Positions 43,427 to 52,006 of a stretch of 64,000 nucleotides of DNA are shown here, piece by piece. The stretch spans positions 1,488,001 through 1,552,000 of the forward strand of contig CBDCCP010000002.1 in the NCBI GenBank assembly GCA_965214915.1, in the 5' to 3' direction. Positions within the stretch are counted from its first letter, which is position 1. Each line of letters starts with the position of its first letter. Source of the stretch: CATQHP01 sp965214915. GTDB taxonomy: Bacteria > Acidobacteriota > Terriglobia > Bryobacterales > UBA6623. The notes under the pieces are model-generated. The model did no database searches. It saw only the letters and a list, made by a program, of their open reading frames with translations, and had not been told where the DNA came from. The position numbers were made by a program, and so were the translations under genes.

Positions 43427-44505
43427 GAGCTTGCCCGCCCCTGTGGATGCACGATCAATTTCAGCGAACCGTTGCGCGGGTTCCGCGCCAATTCCATGCC
43501 CTTGTCGAACTCGTCCAGCGTCAACCGGTGCGAGATCAACTCTTCCACGGGAAACGCCTTGTCCCAGACGATCCGCGCCGACTCGGCTTGCAAATCGACG
43601 GAAGCGCTGTAGGAGCCGAACACGGCGCGGTCTTCCGCGCAGATTGCCTTGCCGTCCAGCGTGAACCTCTCCTGCGCCGAGGTCTGCGCGAAGAGCATGA
43701 CTCTTCCGCCTCTGCGCGACAAGCGCACAGCCTGCTCGACGATTCCCGGCGCCGAGGCGGCTACGATGACCACGTCCGCGCCGCGCCCGCCCGTGGCATT
43801 CTTCACCGCCCGCGCAACGTCCGCCGAGGCATCCAGCGCCGCGGACGCGCCGAGCCGCGCGCTTTTCTGCAGCCGCGCGGGCAGCCGGTCGGTGGCGATC
43901 AAGTTTTCAACTCCCTGCCGCCGCAGCAGCGCCGTAAAGAGCAGACCGATAGGCCCCTGGCCCATCACCAGAACGGTCTCTTGCGCGCCGACCGCGCACT
44001 TTTCCAATCCCTTCAAGCAGGTGTTGACCGGCTCGACGAACGTCGCCCGCTCGAAGCCGACGCCGTCGGGTATCTTCTCGACGCCGCGCTCCACGATCCA
44101 ATCCATCGCGCGCGCGTATTGGGCGAAACCGCCGCCCGCCGGCTCGAATCCGGCGGTGACTCCCACCTTCTTGTACGTCGCGCACTGGGCGTAATCCCGA
44201 TGCCGGCAATAAAAACATCTCTTGCACGGAATATGATGGAACAGGCACACCCTATCGCCTGCCGCCAATTTCCGGACGCCTTCTCCCACGGCAACGACCA
44301 CGCCTGCGGTTTCGTGGCCGTAAACGCGGGGAGCAGGCAAAAGATCGTATTCGATCTTCTTGAGATCAGTATGGCAGATGCCGCAGCTTTCGACCCTGAC
44401 CAGTATCTCGCCGGGGCCGATGCGGGGAACCGGCAGCCGCTCGACGGCGACGGCGCCGGCGCCGCGGTAAACGGCGGCCGCCATCGTCTCGCCGGGTACG
44501 CGCAT
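43423..44505 (-). CDS. Zinc-dependent alcohol/polyol dehydrogenase 2
   Basis: About 360 residues from the ATG at 44505, which lies one base after the stop of the phosphorylase gene. Same family as the downstream gene but clearly different: CGICHTDLKKIEYD with VYGHETAG, structural CKRCFYCRHRDYAQC, NAD site VMGQGPIGLLFTALL. The two enzymes together suggest stepwise oxidation or interconversion of sugar alcohols. Substrates unknown. Confidence 0.9.
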   Translation of the reverse strand: MRVPGETMAAAVYRGAGAVAVERLPVPRIGPGEILVRVESCGICHTDLKKIEYDLLPAPRVYGHETAGVVVAVGEGVRKLAAGDRVCLFHHIPCKRCFYCRHRDYAQCATYKKVGVTAGFEPAGGGFAQYARAMDWIVERGVEKIPDGVGFERATFVEPVNTCLKGLEKCAVGAQETVLVMGQGPIGLLFTALLRRQGVENLIATDRLPARLQKSARLGASAALDASADVARAVKNATGGRGADVVIVAASAPGIVEQAVRLSRRGGRVMLFAQTSAQERFTLDGKAICAEDRAVFGSYSASVDLQAESARIVWDKAFPVEELISHRLTLDEFDKGMELARNPRNGSLKLIVHPQGRASS

Positions 44506-44506
44506 G

Positions 44507-45235
44507 TCAGCGAGCAAACTCACAGGTTGCAAGGAAAGCGGCCAGCGAACGGGCCGCCCGCCCGCCGTCGCGCTTCAAACGCGCCAACTGCCGCCAGCGG
44601 GCGCAACTCAGGCCGGCCTGCCGGAGGATGTCCGTTATGGAAAAAGAGCCGTCCCCGCGCAGCGCTCGATTAAAGTCGATGGGCAACGCGGTTTCCGCAG
44701 CGTCGCTCACCGCGCGAACGCAATAAAAAGGCAAGGCGCGCTCCGCCGCAACCGCTGCAACCGCCGCCGCTTCCATGTCCACCGCCTGCGCGCCCGAAGC
44801 GGCCAAGCGCCGCTTTTCTTCTACGCTCTGGACGACCCGGTCTACCGTCAGCAAAGTCCCTCGCCGGCACGAGTCGTCCGGGCAACCCGGCAACCTTCCA
44901 GCATACTCCACGCCGCCGGCTATAACCCGCTGGGCGACGAACACGTCGCCAACCTTGTAGCCCGACGCCAGCGCGCCGGCGAATCCCACGGAAACGAGAG
45001 CGTCAACCGCACCGGCTTGCGCCCGCGCCGCGGCTGCGGCGGCGCGGCGGCCGACGCCGTTCGCGGCGAACAACGCCGGGACGCCGTTCAACTCTCCGGC
45101 GGCCAGGTTTCTCACGCCTGCTTCCGCGCGAAAGACAAGCCCCTTGAACCCCGAAAATTCCCGGCGGTCCGCCGCAACGAGAAGCAGCGCCCCGCCCGTG
45201 CGCGGAACTCCGATACAGCCGCTATTTCGTGGCAA
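44507..45235 (-). CDS. Nucleoside phosphorylase-type protein (HpnG-like)
   Basis: 242 residues of the purine nucleoside phosphorylase/MTA-SAH nucleosidase superfamily: VSVGFAGALASGYKVGDVFVA, the ribose-binding VDMEAAAVA and VRAVSDAAETALPIDFN. The last stretch is like that in hopanoid-associated phosphorylases (HpnG, which releases adenine from adenosylhopane). No other hopanoid genes are in the window, so HpnG is only a suggestion. The start overlaps the end of the hydrolase gene by 14 bases; operon. Confidence 0.72.
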   Translation of the reverse strand: MPRNSGCIGVPRTGGALLLVAADRREFSGFKGLVFRAEAGVRNLAAGELNGVPALFAANGVGRRAAAAAARAQAGAVDALVSVGFAGALASGYKVGDVFVAQRVIAGGVEYAGRLPGCPDDSCRRGTLLTVDRVVQSVEEKRRLAASGAQAVDMEAAAVAAVAAERALPFYCVRAVSDAAETALPIDFNRALRGDGSFSITDILRQAGLSCARWRQLARLKRDGGRAARSLAAFLATCEFAR

Positions 45236-46397
45236 TTTCTATCGATATCTCGTTGACGCCGGGCGCGATTTGCACGACGAGGTCGTCCCCTCCAGGCGAC
45301 TCCTTGGTGAATTTCTCGGCATCTTCGAGCGAATACGAACCGCCGGTCGGGTCTGAGAAATCCGCCGCAACGCGATGCGCCTCCACGCGATGTCGGCCGA
45401 CGCTCGGCCCAACACCGGCGGCGATCTTGAACTTTCCCCCGCTCCTCCGGCCCATGTAGGCCGTTGCCGGCGGGTGGTTCTCGTTTTCCGGCAGCAGCGT
45501 GACCCAGCCCCAATAGAGCGGCTCGCCGTCGAGCAGCACGGCGCCGTTGACCGCCGCCCGCTCGGCATCGCTCAGGAACCCTTGGCGGCGCAGCCAGCCG
45601 CGCAGCAACGCGGGCCATTGCCCCAAATCGGGGTCGCCCGGCGCGAGACCCGTGCCGTGCGGCCCGAAAGCGAAGATATGCATCTCGGCGGAGACGCCCG
45701 CATCGAGCAACGCTCGATAAAAGGTGAGGCTGTGCTTCGGCGTCACCGTCGGATCGGTGTGGGTATGCACGAGGAACGCCGGCGGAGTCGCCGCGGTCAC
45801 CTTGGCGTCCGTATCGTTGTACGCCTGCGGGTTCCCGCGCAGCAGCCTGCCCGAAACCGCCGCATAGATCGGCGCCAGAAAGTCGGGCCGGGAGCTGACG
45901 CGCTCGATCGGATCGCTCGCCTCGGGGTCGCCGTCGTCGAACGCCGTTCCCGCGGCGGTCGTCAGATGCCCTCCCGCCGAGAAGCCGAGCATGCCGATGC
46001 GGTTCGGATCGATGCTCAGCTCCCGCGCCCGCGAGCGGACATAACGCACGGCGCGCTGCGCATCGAGCAGCGCGAACGACGGTTCGTACTTCGGCCGCAG
46101 ACGGTAGCGCAGGACGAAAGCGTTGATGCCGAAGGAATTCAGGCGGCGCGCGACCTGCAAGCCTTCGTGGTCCGCGGCGAGGATGCGGTAGCCGCCTCCC
46201 GGATTGACCACTACCGCCGCGCCCGTGTTGTGCTCCGGCGCGGCGAGATGAACGGTCAGCGCCGGCCGGTCGATCGCTTCGTCTCCATCGGCGCCGGGCA
46301 CCCCGTCGGGCCAGAGCAGAACCTGTCGATGGTCTGCCGCCGCGCCGCCGGGAACGCCGAGAAGCACGAGAATCGTGAACGTCAAAAGAATTCGCAT
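45222..46397 (-). CDS. Secreted alpha/beta hydrolase (acetylxylan-esterase-like)
   Basis: 391 residues with a signal peptide (LLTFTILVLLGVPGGAAA). Oxyanion-hole NPGGGY and nucleophile elbow GFSAGGH (serine), aspartate in HTHTDPTV and histidine in GPHGTGLA complete a triad. This is the endo-xylanase-associated BD-FAE/esterase type. A C-terminal region of about 90 residues after WLRRQGFL is extra. First gene of the operon that continues through the phosphorylase and both dehydrogenases. Confidence 0.85.
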   Translation of the reverse strand: MRILLTFTILVLLGVPGGAAADHRQVLLWPDGVPGADGDEAIDRPALTVHLAAPEHNTGAAVVVNPGGGYRILAADHEGLQVARRLNSFGINAFVLRYRLRPKYEPSFALLDAQRAVRYVRSRARELSIDPNRIGMLGFSAGGHLTTAAGTAFDDGDPEASDPIERVSSRPDFLAPIYAAVSGRLLRGNPQAYNDTDAKVTAATPPAFLVHTHTDPTVTPKHSLTFYRALLDAGVSAEMHIFAFGPHGTGLAPGDPDLGQWPALLRGWLRRQGFLSDAERAAVNGAVLLDGEPLYWGWVTLLPENENHPPATAYMGRRSGGKFKIAAGVGPSVGRHRVEAHRVAADFSDPTGGSYSLEDAEKFTKESPGGDDLVVQIAPGVNEISIEIATK

Positions 46398-46474
46398 TGG
46401 ATTCGCCTCGCCCTCCGTTCGGACCCTGCAAGGGCACGGTTAGAGCGTATCACGGTTCTTCCGGCTGAAGACTT

Positions 46475-47278
46475 CTAGCGGACAGGCCCCAAATCCAAAC
46501 GCCGCACATCCACGCCCGCGCCCGCGAAAGCCGCGGGAAACCTTTGGCGCACGAGCGGGTCGTGACCGGGAATCACCAAGTTCCGCTCGCCCGCCAAGCG
46601 CGTCAACACGTCGTATCCGTTGAGCATGTCTTCGACATCGACAACCAGGGGAAACGGGCTGCGCGCCTCGTAGTTTTCGTAGTAGTGGGCCGCGTCCGAG
46701 GCCAGCGCCAGCGGCCCCCGCTCCGTTTCGACGCGGACGACCTGCAAGCCGCGGCTGTGTCCGCCGACCTTGTGAACGCTGACCCCGGGCGCGACCTCCG
46801 CATCGCCGTCGTGAAAAACCACCCCTCCTGCATAGACGCGCCGCACCATGCGGCAAACGTGATCGGCCGTAAACGGCTGCCGCAAAATGCGGTGGCTCAT
46901 GCAGGGGCCGGTGGCGTAAACCATCTCGGCCTCCTGCAGGTGCAAGCGAGCGTTCGGAAACTGCTCCAGCCCGCCCGCATGATCGTAATGCAGATGCGTG
47001 ACGATCGCCGTGTCCACGGCATCGGGCGCTATGCCGACCGCGGCCAGCGCCGCAGCAGGCTCGCAGAGGACCTGCCGGCCGCGCCGCGCGCCTTCCGCGC
47101 CGTCGAATCCGGTATCGACCAGAATCGTCCGCTCGTCGTTGCGCACGACCCAAATGAAGTAGTCCATATCGTGGGGCGCGTCGTGCGCGTCGTCGAAGAT
47201 GAACGACTGCCTGCGGGTGCGCGCGTTGCACTCGGCATACTTGATGGCGTACGCCTCGTAGCGGTCGGTCTGGGCCAC
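46475..47278 (-). CDS. Metallo-beta-lactamase-fold lactonase (AHL lactonase-like)
   Basis: 267 residues with the zinc motif THLHYDHAGG (H95, H97, D99, H100), a later KVGGHSRGLQ histidine, LASDAAHYY aspartate and IPGHDP histidine, the full dinuclear set. The layout matches N-acyl-homoserine lactonases such as AiiA (no signal peptide). It may quench quorum signals or act on other lactones; sequence alone does not decide. The heptamer repeat sits just upstream of its start. Confidence 0.82.
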   Translation of the reverse strand: MAQTDRYEAYAIKYAECNARTRRQSFIFDDAHDAPHDMDYFIWVVRNDERTILVDTGFDGAEGARRGRQVLCEPAAALAAVGIAPDAVDTAIVTHLHYDHAGGLEQFPNARLHLQEAEMVYATGPCMSHRILRQPFTADHVCRMVRRVYAGGVVFHDGDAEVAPGVSVHKVGGHSRGLQVVRVETERGPLALASDAAHYYENYEARSPFPLVVDVEDMLNGYDVLTRLAGERNLVIPGHDPLVRQRFPAAFAGAGVDVRRLDLGPVR

Positions 47279-47299
47279 GTTGCTTCTCCCTGGTTCTTA

Positions 47300-47318
47300 A
47301 CTATTCACTATCCACCGG
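47300..47318. repeat. Heptamer repeat ACTATTC-ACTATCC
   Basis: ACTATTCACTATCCACCGG between the lactonase start and the TonB receptor stop, one base off the core found at 3674, 7927 and 53736. Confidence 0.7.
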
Positions 47319-47329
47319 CCGGCGGCCCC

Positions 47330-49705
47330 TCAGAAGCGTAGCTTCATTTGCACCGCCGCCTGCCGCCCCGGGGCCAGCGCGGTTCCGGAAAACAACCCGC
47401 TGAAATTGATCACGTTGAGCCGGTCGAGGGCATTGCGCAGATCGAGCTGCACGGTAAGCGACCGCCAGGCTTGCTCCCAGATGCGGAAGCCCGCCGAAAA
47501 ATCGATGCTGAGATTCGGCCGCACGCGGCCCCGCGCGAAATCGACTTTGTTGAGAATCTCTTGCGGAATCGGCTGCTCTTCCTCTTCGTCTTCGCCGCCG
47601 CCCGCGTCTTCTTGCTCATCGTCGTCGTCGTCTTCTTCGTCTTCGAGCTCGACGGGCAGGCCGCTGCCGTAACGGACGCCCGCCATGAGCCAGACGCGGC
47701 GGTGCGGCTCGAAACGGACCTGCGCGGCAACCGTGTTCCGCTGGTCCTGGCTGATCGGGAAATTTACAGCCGCGTCGCGCAGCTCGTCGGCTTCGCCGCC
47801 CTCGATGAACAGGCCGCCGGTAACGGGCGAGGCCGCATGGCCCGTCATGTTGGAGTAGCTGACGGTCGACGACCAGCCGCGCCAGCGGGGCATTTCCAGC
47901 CGCGCCTCGGTCCCCGTGATGCGCGCCGAGGCAAAGGTGATCGGGAACGACAGACCCGTGTTCAGAAAAACATCGTCGTCGATGGGGTTTTGAAACGCGC
48001 GCCAATAGCGGCTGACGTCCAGGCGCAGGACGTTCGCAATCGGCTTACGCAGCCCGATCTCGAAGAAATTCGCCCGCCCGGCGGGAACCGGCAAAGCGCC
48101 TTCGACGGCATCCAGACCCAGAGTAGGAGCGGCGCTGCTGAGCAACAGATTTTCGATGGGCGGCGGCTGAAAGACCCGGTCGTAGGAGGCGCGCAATTGC
48201 AAGTCCGCCGCGGAGACGTAGTAGCTCAAAGCGGCGCGCGGGCTGATCGCCCGGTCTTCGACCAAAAGGCTGTAGCGGTCGAAACGCACTCCAAGGTTGG
48301 CGGCGAAGGCGCCCCAGCGGATTTGGTCCTGCACGAACACGCTTGTCTCGGCGCTGCGCCGGGCATCGAAGAAATCGATGTCGAAACGGTCGGTCTCGCC
48401 CGGCTCGGCCAACTGAAATTGCTCGCGGATATCGTTGACGCGCACATCCCCGCCGAGCTTGAAGGTGTGCCGTTCGCTCTCCAGGGTGAGATCGACGACC
48501 GCCGCGCCTTCACGGAAGCCGCGGTCTTGCAGGACGTAGGCCGGCGTGGAAAATTCGTTGCTCCAGAGCCGCCCGGTCAAGTCGCGCACCATCCCGCGGA
48601 CCGAGCCCAGCGAGCGCGCCGAGAACGTGTGCTGGTAATGGACTTGCCCCGCGGTTTCGGACGTTCGGCGGTCCTGGCGCTGCCCCGCTTTCTGTTGCGC
48701 CGGATCGTTCGGAACGAGGAACCCGGTGCGGTTGGAGCGCAGGTAGAAGGTGACTCGGCCGCGCTCCGCCGCGTCCTGCGCAAGGCTTGCGTTGAGGCCT
48801 GACGAGCTGCCCTTGTTGGTGAAATTCTCAAGCGCCGGCGGGTCGAGATAGCGGTCGGTGCGGCCGCCTTGAACGCCGACCGAGAAGACCGTGCCTGCGG
48901 CCGCGTATTGGTGGGAAAAAGCCCCGATGGACGTGTCGTACGCTCCGCGCTGCAAGTCCAATGCGGAGCGGTTCCCGCGCATCCCTTCTCTGCGGGTGTC
49001 GAGAGCGATCACGCCGCCGAGGCGGCGTCCGTACTCGGCGGGAATGCCCGCGGTAAGCACGTTCACCGCCGCGAACTCGCTGTTCTCGAAGGACGGCGCG
49101 AAGGCGATCGAGCGGTTGTCGTAGAGCGGCATGCCGTCGATGACGTACTGCGTGTCGTATTCCGATCCCCGCGGGTGCAAGACGGCGTTGGCTTCGAGCA
49201 GCCAGCCGGGCATGGTCGTCACCACGTCGATCGTGCTGCGGCCCAGCGTGGTCCCGAGAGTTCGATCGAGAGAATCGCCCCCGACGCGCATCGTCTGCGC
49301 AGGCTGTAGAGCATTGAGCAGCGGCGCGGGGGTTTCGACCGTCACTTCGGTACGCACGGGCTCGATTTTCAATTCGACTTCGATGGTTCGCGGCGCCGCG
49401 GAGCGGATTTCGACCCGGCCGGCATAATCCTCAAAACCCGGCCTGCCGACACGCAGCCGGTAAACCCCCAGCGGGATGCGGTGCAGCGTTGCCTCACCCT
49501 GCGCGTTGGCTTGCGCGGCGGCGGCGAACTCCGGGTTGCGGCCGACCAGCTCGACCCGCGCGGCGACCGCCCGGCCCGACGCGTCGCGCACGTTGACGCG
49601 CAACCGGCCGTCCATCGTCTGCGCCGTCAACGCCTGCGCCGGCAAGAGCATCGCAAGAACCGCAAGCGCCGATTGCCAACATCGCTTACACCGACCAAGT
49701 CTCAC
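47330..49705 (-). CDS. TonB-dependent outer-membrane receptor with carboxypeptidase-like N-terminal domain
   Basis: About 790 residues. After a signal peptide (ALAVLAMLLPAQALTAQ) comes a CarboxypepD_reg/CnaB-like beta domain (MDGRLRVNVRDASGRAVAARVEL, GEATLHRIPLGVYRLRV), a plug (VVTTMPGWLLEANAVLHPRGSEYDTQYVIDGMPLYDN) and a beta-barrel ending in MKLRF, the outer-membrane sorting end. A very acidic loop, EDEEDDDDDEQED and more, lies about 100 residues before the end. This type is greatly expanded in Acidobacteriota. Start uncertain; I chose GTG 49705 since longer readings to 49882 only add unlikely sequence. Confidence 0.87.
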   Translation of the reverse strand: MRLGRCKRCWQSALAVLAMLLPAQALTAQTMDGRLRVNVRDASGRAVAARVELVGRNPEFAAAAQANAQGEATLHRIPLGVYRLRVGRPGFEDYAGRVEIRSAAPRTIEVELKIEPVRTEVTVETPAPLLNALQPAQTMRVGGDSLDRTLGTTLGRSTIDVVTTMPGWLLEANAVLHPRGSEYDTQYVIDGMPLYDNRSIAFAPSFENSEFAAVNVLTAGIPAEYGRRLGGVIALDTRREGMRGNRSALDLQRGAYDTSIGAFSHQYAAAGTVFSVGVQGGRTDRYLDPPALENFTNKGSSSGLNASLAQDAAERGRVTFYLRSNRTGFLVPNDPAQQKAGQRQDRRTSETAGQVHYQHTFSARSLGSVRGMVRDLTGRLWSNEFSTPAYVLQDRGFREGAAVVDLTLESERHTFKLGGDVRVNDIREQFQLAEPGETDRFDIDFFDARRSAETSVFVQDQIRWGAFAANLGVRFDRYSLLVEDRAISPRAALSYYVSAADLQLRASYDRVFQPPPIENLLLSSAAPTLGLDAVEGALPVPAGRANFFEIGLRKPIANVLRLDVSRYWRAFQNPIDDDVFLNTGLSFPITFASARITGTEARLEMPRWRGWSSTVSYSNMTGHAASPVTGGLFIEGGEADELRDAAVNFPISQDQRNTVAAQVRFEPHRRVWLMAGVRYGSGLPVELEDEEDDDDDEQEDAGGGEDEEEEQPIPQEILNKVDFARGRVRPNLSIDFSAGFRIWEQAWRSLTVQLDLRNALDRLNVINFSGLFSGTALAPGRQAAVQMKLRF

Positions 49706-49912
49706 ACGTACTGAACCCGTACACGAAATTACCTTCGATACTATACCCGATACACTGGATGGCTTTGGCCGAGCGCCCGTGTTCCGGTTTCCGGGAGTTG
49801 AGGCGGAAACGGACCGAGCGGCCGCTTTGACGCAGGGCTTCAGCCGCGGCTTTTCTCGCCAGAACATCCAGCAATCCCGCAACGCCCGGCAAGGCCATCC
49901 GCTCTCTCCCGA

Positions 49913-50389
49913 CTACCGCGGTTCGACGCGGCGCCATTCCAGGCTGCTGCCGAAAAGCGGATGCCCGATGAACCCTCGAACCCGCAGCGTCCCGTGCGGG
50001 GTCAGCTTTGCCTTGCAACGGGCCTTGCGCCCCCGGTCGGGAGCGTAGATCCAACCCCCTTTCCATTCGCCTCTGCCCGCGTAGCGCAAGCCTCCGACTA
50101 CGGCAAGGCCCACGATCGGCCGCGTCCGCAGCGCCGGGTCGGGATTGTTGCGGTCGGTCTTCGGCTTGCCGCCCATGCCCCGCGGATCGTCCGGCGGAAA
50201 GAATTTCTCTTCGATCCACACGATCGTTCCGCTGTAAATCTCGCCGTCTCGTTCGATCTTGATATGTACGATGTCTTTTTTGTTGTCCGCTTCCCAGGCG
50301 CCGACAATGGCGTCGGCATCCCGCGCAGCGCCCGCGGTCAAAACCGTTTGCAGACAAAAAAGAAAGCAAATGACGCGCATGGAATCCAT
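49913..50389 (-). CDS. DUF2147-domain exported protein
   Basis: 158 residues from the ATG at 50389, signal peptide MRVICFLFCLQTVLTAGAA. The domain is seen in IVGAWEADNKKDIVHIKIERDG, YSGTIVWIEEKF, DRNNPDPALRTRPIVGL and GGWIYAPDRGR. DUF2147 proteins are small calycin-like beta-barrels in the periplasm of unknown function. A longer reading to 50557 lacks a signal peptide. Confidence 0.85.
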   Translation of the reverse strand: MDSMRVICFLFCLQTVLTAGAARDADAIVGAWEADNKKDIVHIKIERDGEIYSGTIVWIEEKFFPPDDPRGMGGKPKTDRNNPDPALRTRPIVGLAVVGGLRYAGRGEWKGGWIYAPDRGRKARCKAKLTPHGTLRVRGFIGHPLFGSSLEWRRVEPR

Positions 50390-50646
50390 ATAATTTTGGC
50401 GCCGATTCACACTCATGTCCCGACGGCGAGCCTCAGGGCTTTCCCACAAGCAGCCAACCCGAGGCCAAGCCGGGAGTGGCGAAGGCTGCCGGCGCGCCGC
50501 GGCGACCGACAAGCAGTACACCCCAACTGCCTGGACCGACCGCGAAACCCGCGTCATGCTGCGAGAGCTTGCCGCCGATGACGATCGCCTCCGACGAGAA
50601 CGACCGGATCGCCCGCAAGCGGCCGATCCAGCCGTTCGCCGGCGTA

Positions 50647-50949
50647 GCGCTCAGACTTCCAGCTTCCAGGGCTTGCGGTATTCCCGCTTGTACATGATCG
50701 CCGCCGCTTCGGGGTCGTCGATCACCCGCTCTTTTTCGACATCCCGGTAAACGCGCCGGCCGGTGCGCACCGCGGCGTTACCCAAGTGGCAGCCGATCAT
50801 CGAACCGTGGCCGATCTCGACGTCCGAGCGGGGTTTTTGGCGCGTGCGCATGCAGTCGAGGAAGTTCTTCACGTGGTCCAGATGCATGTTCTCGCGGTCG
50901 GCTCGATACGCTTGGCGCGGCAAGCCGGCGGCCTTGAACTCGCGCACGG
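50647..50949 (-). pseudogene. Copy of the Gfo/Idh/MocA oxidoreductase 3' end
   Basis: 303 bases align without gaps to 52003-52305 with about eleven differences (around 96% identical). It includes the last about 99 codons and stop (from REFKAAGLPRQAYRADRE to YKREYRKPWKLEV). The frame is open upstream to 51037 but that part is unrelated, so no NAD domain is present and the product cannot be an enzyme. Same orientation as the parent; two small coiled-coil genes lie between the copies. Confidence 0.88.
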
Positions 50950-51106
50950 AATACATCCTGGACGCGCCCCCGCCGGGCGCCTCGTTCCCCGCCCTCAAGC
51001 GCAACGAGATCGGCAAGTACGGGGAGTACCGCACCAAGCGCTATGTCCTGGAAGCATACGACCGCTTGGCCGCCGGCGCGGCGGTGGAGAGTGCAGGCCG
51101 CCCGCG

Positions 51107-51514
51107 CTAGGACCCGACGATGGCGACGGCAATGGTAACGAGCGTTCCAATCACGGCGACGATGCCTATGCCCTGCACCCACAAGGCGCGGTAGATATCC
51201 GCTCGCTGGGCGGAGATGGCGGCTTGTAGTGCGGCGTTGTCCGTCTTGGTCTCGGTCCGCAACTTGGCGTTGTCCGTCTCGGTCTTGGCCTGTAACTCGG
51301 CAATTTTGGCAAGCACAGCGGCGTTGTCCGCCCGTAGCTCAGCGATGTCCGCCTTGTTGTCCGCCCGCAGCTCAGCGATATCCGCCTTGGACGCTGCATG
51401 CTCCGTGACAATCCTGTACACAGCTTCCACGATGGCTTCGGCTTGGGCATCCGAAATCCCGGATGTCCGCAGTTCCCGGGCGGCGGAGAGCGTATTGAAC
51501 GTGGCGGCGGCCAT
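51107..51514 (-). CDS. DUF1640-like coiled-coil membrane protein
   Basis: 135 residues in the layout of DUF1640/CCDC90 proteins: N-terminal FNTLSAARELRTSGISDAQAEAIVEAV, a long coiled coil with near-identical repeats (ADIAELRADNK, ADIAELRADNA, later TETDNAKLRTETKTDN) and a C-terminal membrane helix (GIGIVAVIGTLVTIAVAIV). The DNA repeats inside the coiled coil could vary in number. Function not established in bacteria. Confidence 0.75.
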   Translation of the reverse strand: MAAATFNTLSAARELRTSGISDAQAEAIVEAVYRIVTEHAASKADIAELRADNKADIAELRADNAAVLAKIAELQAKTETDNAKLRTETKTDNAALQAAISAQRADIYRALWVQGIGIVAVIGTLVTIAVAIVGS

Positions 51515-51609
51515 GATTTACATTCTTTTTAACGACCCGCACGGGGCGTTGTCAAGGTTGCCGGGCCGCCGCCGCATCGGGTGGAGAGCGAAGAACTCAC
51601 GCGGCGCGG

Positions 51610-51882
51610 TCAACCCTCGGCCCGGCCCGCGCGATCCTGCGCTGCCCGTATTGCGGCGCTGCCCATTTTGGCCGCTGCTTGCCCCAGGGGGGTGCGGCGC
51701 AAAATAGCCACCGCGGCTGCGATCTGCTCCTCCGAAGCCCCCGACGCCTCGAGCCGGTCAGACTTGGGCCCTGCATCGCCCAAGAAAGTGCGGCGCACGA
51801 TTTCCACGGCGGTTTCGATCTCGGCCTCCGAGGCTCCGGACGCCCGCAGCTTGCGCGCGAGGCCAAGAGTATCGATGATCAT
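51610..51882 (-). CDS. Small protein with doubled DUF1640-type head
   Basis: 90 residues: LGLARKLRASGASEAEIETAVEIVRRTFLG and then RLEASGASEEQIAAAVAILRRTPLG, two copies of the N-terminal motif of the DUF1640-like neighbour, with no coiled coil or membrane helix. It may be a partial duplication of that gene that is still open. Function unknown. Confidence 0.55.
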   Translation of the reverse strand: MIIDTLGLARKLRASGASEAEIETAVEIVRRTFLGDAGPKSDRLEASGASEEQIAAAVAILRRTPLGQAAAKMGSAAIRAAQDRAGRAEG

Positions 51883-52006
51883 ACTGTATGCCTCCGACCG
51901 ACGGCTGCCCCTCTTTCTAACTCCCGCCGCGGGGCGCTGTCAAGGGCGGGCCGCGTGCTGTATGCGGCTATTTGAATTGCGCTACCGCCCGGCGCCGACA
52001 CGGCGC

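Noticed and set aside
44507..45235. Firm call as hopanoid gene hpnG
   Set aside because: Only one motif supports it, and no squalene/hopene or radical-SAM hopanoid gene is in the window.
50950..51110. Possible plus-strand gene end (GKYGEYRTKRYVLEAYDRLA)
   Set aside because: It looks protein-like but has no start of its own and the frame upstream is antisense to the Gfo/Idh fragment; no family recognised.
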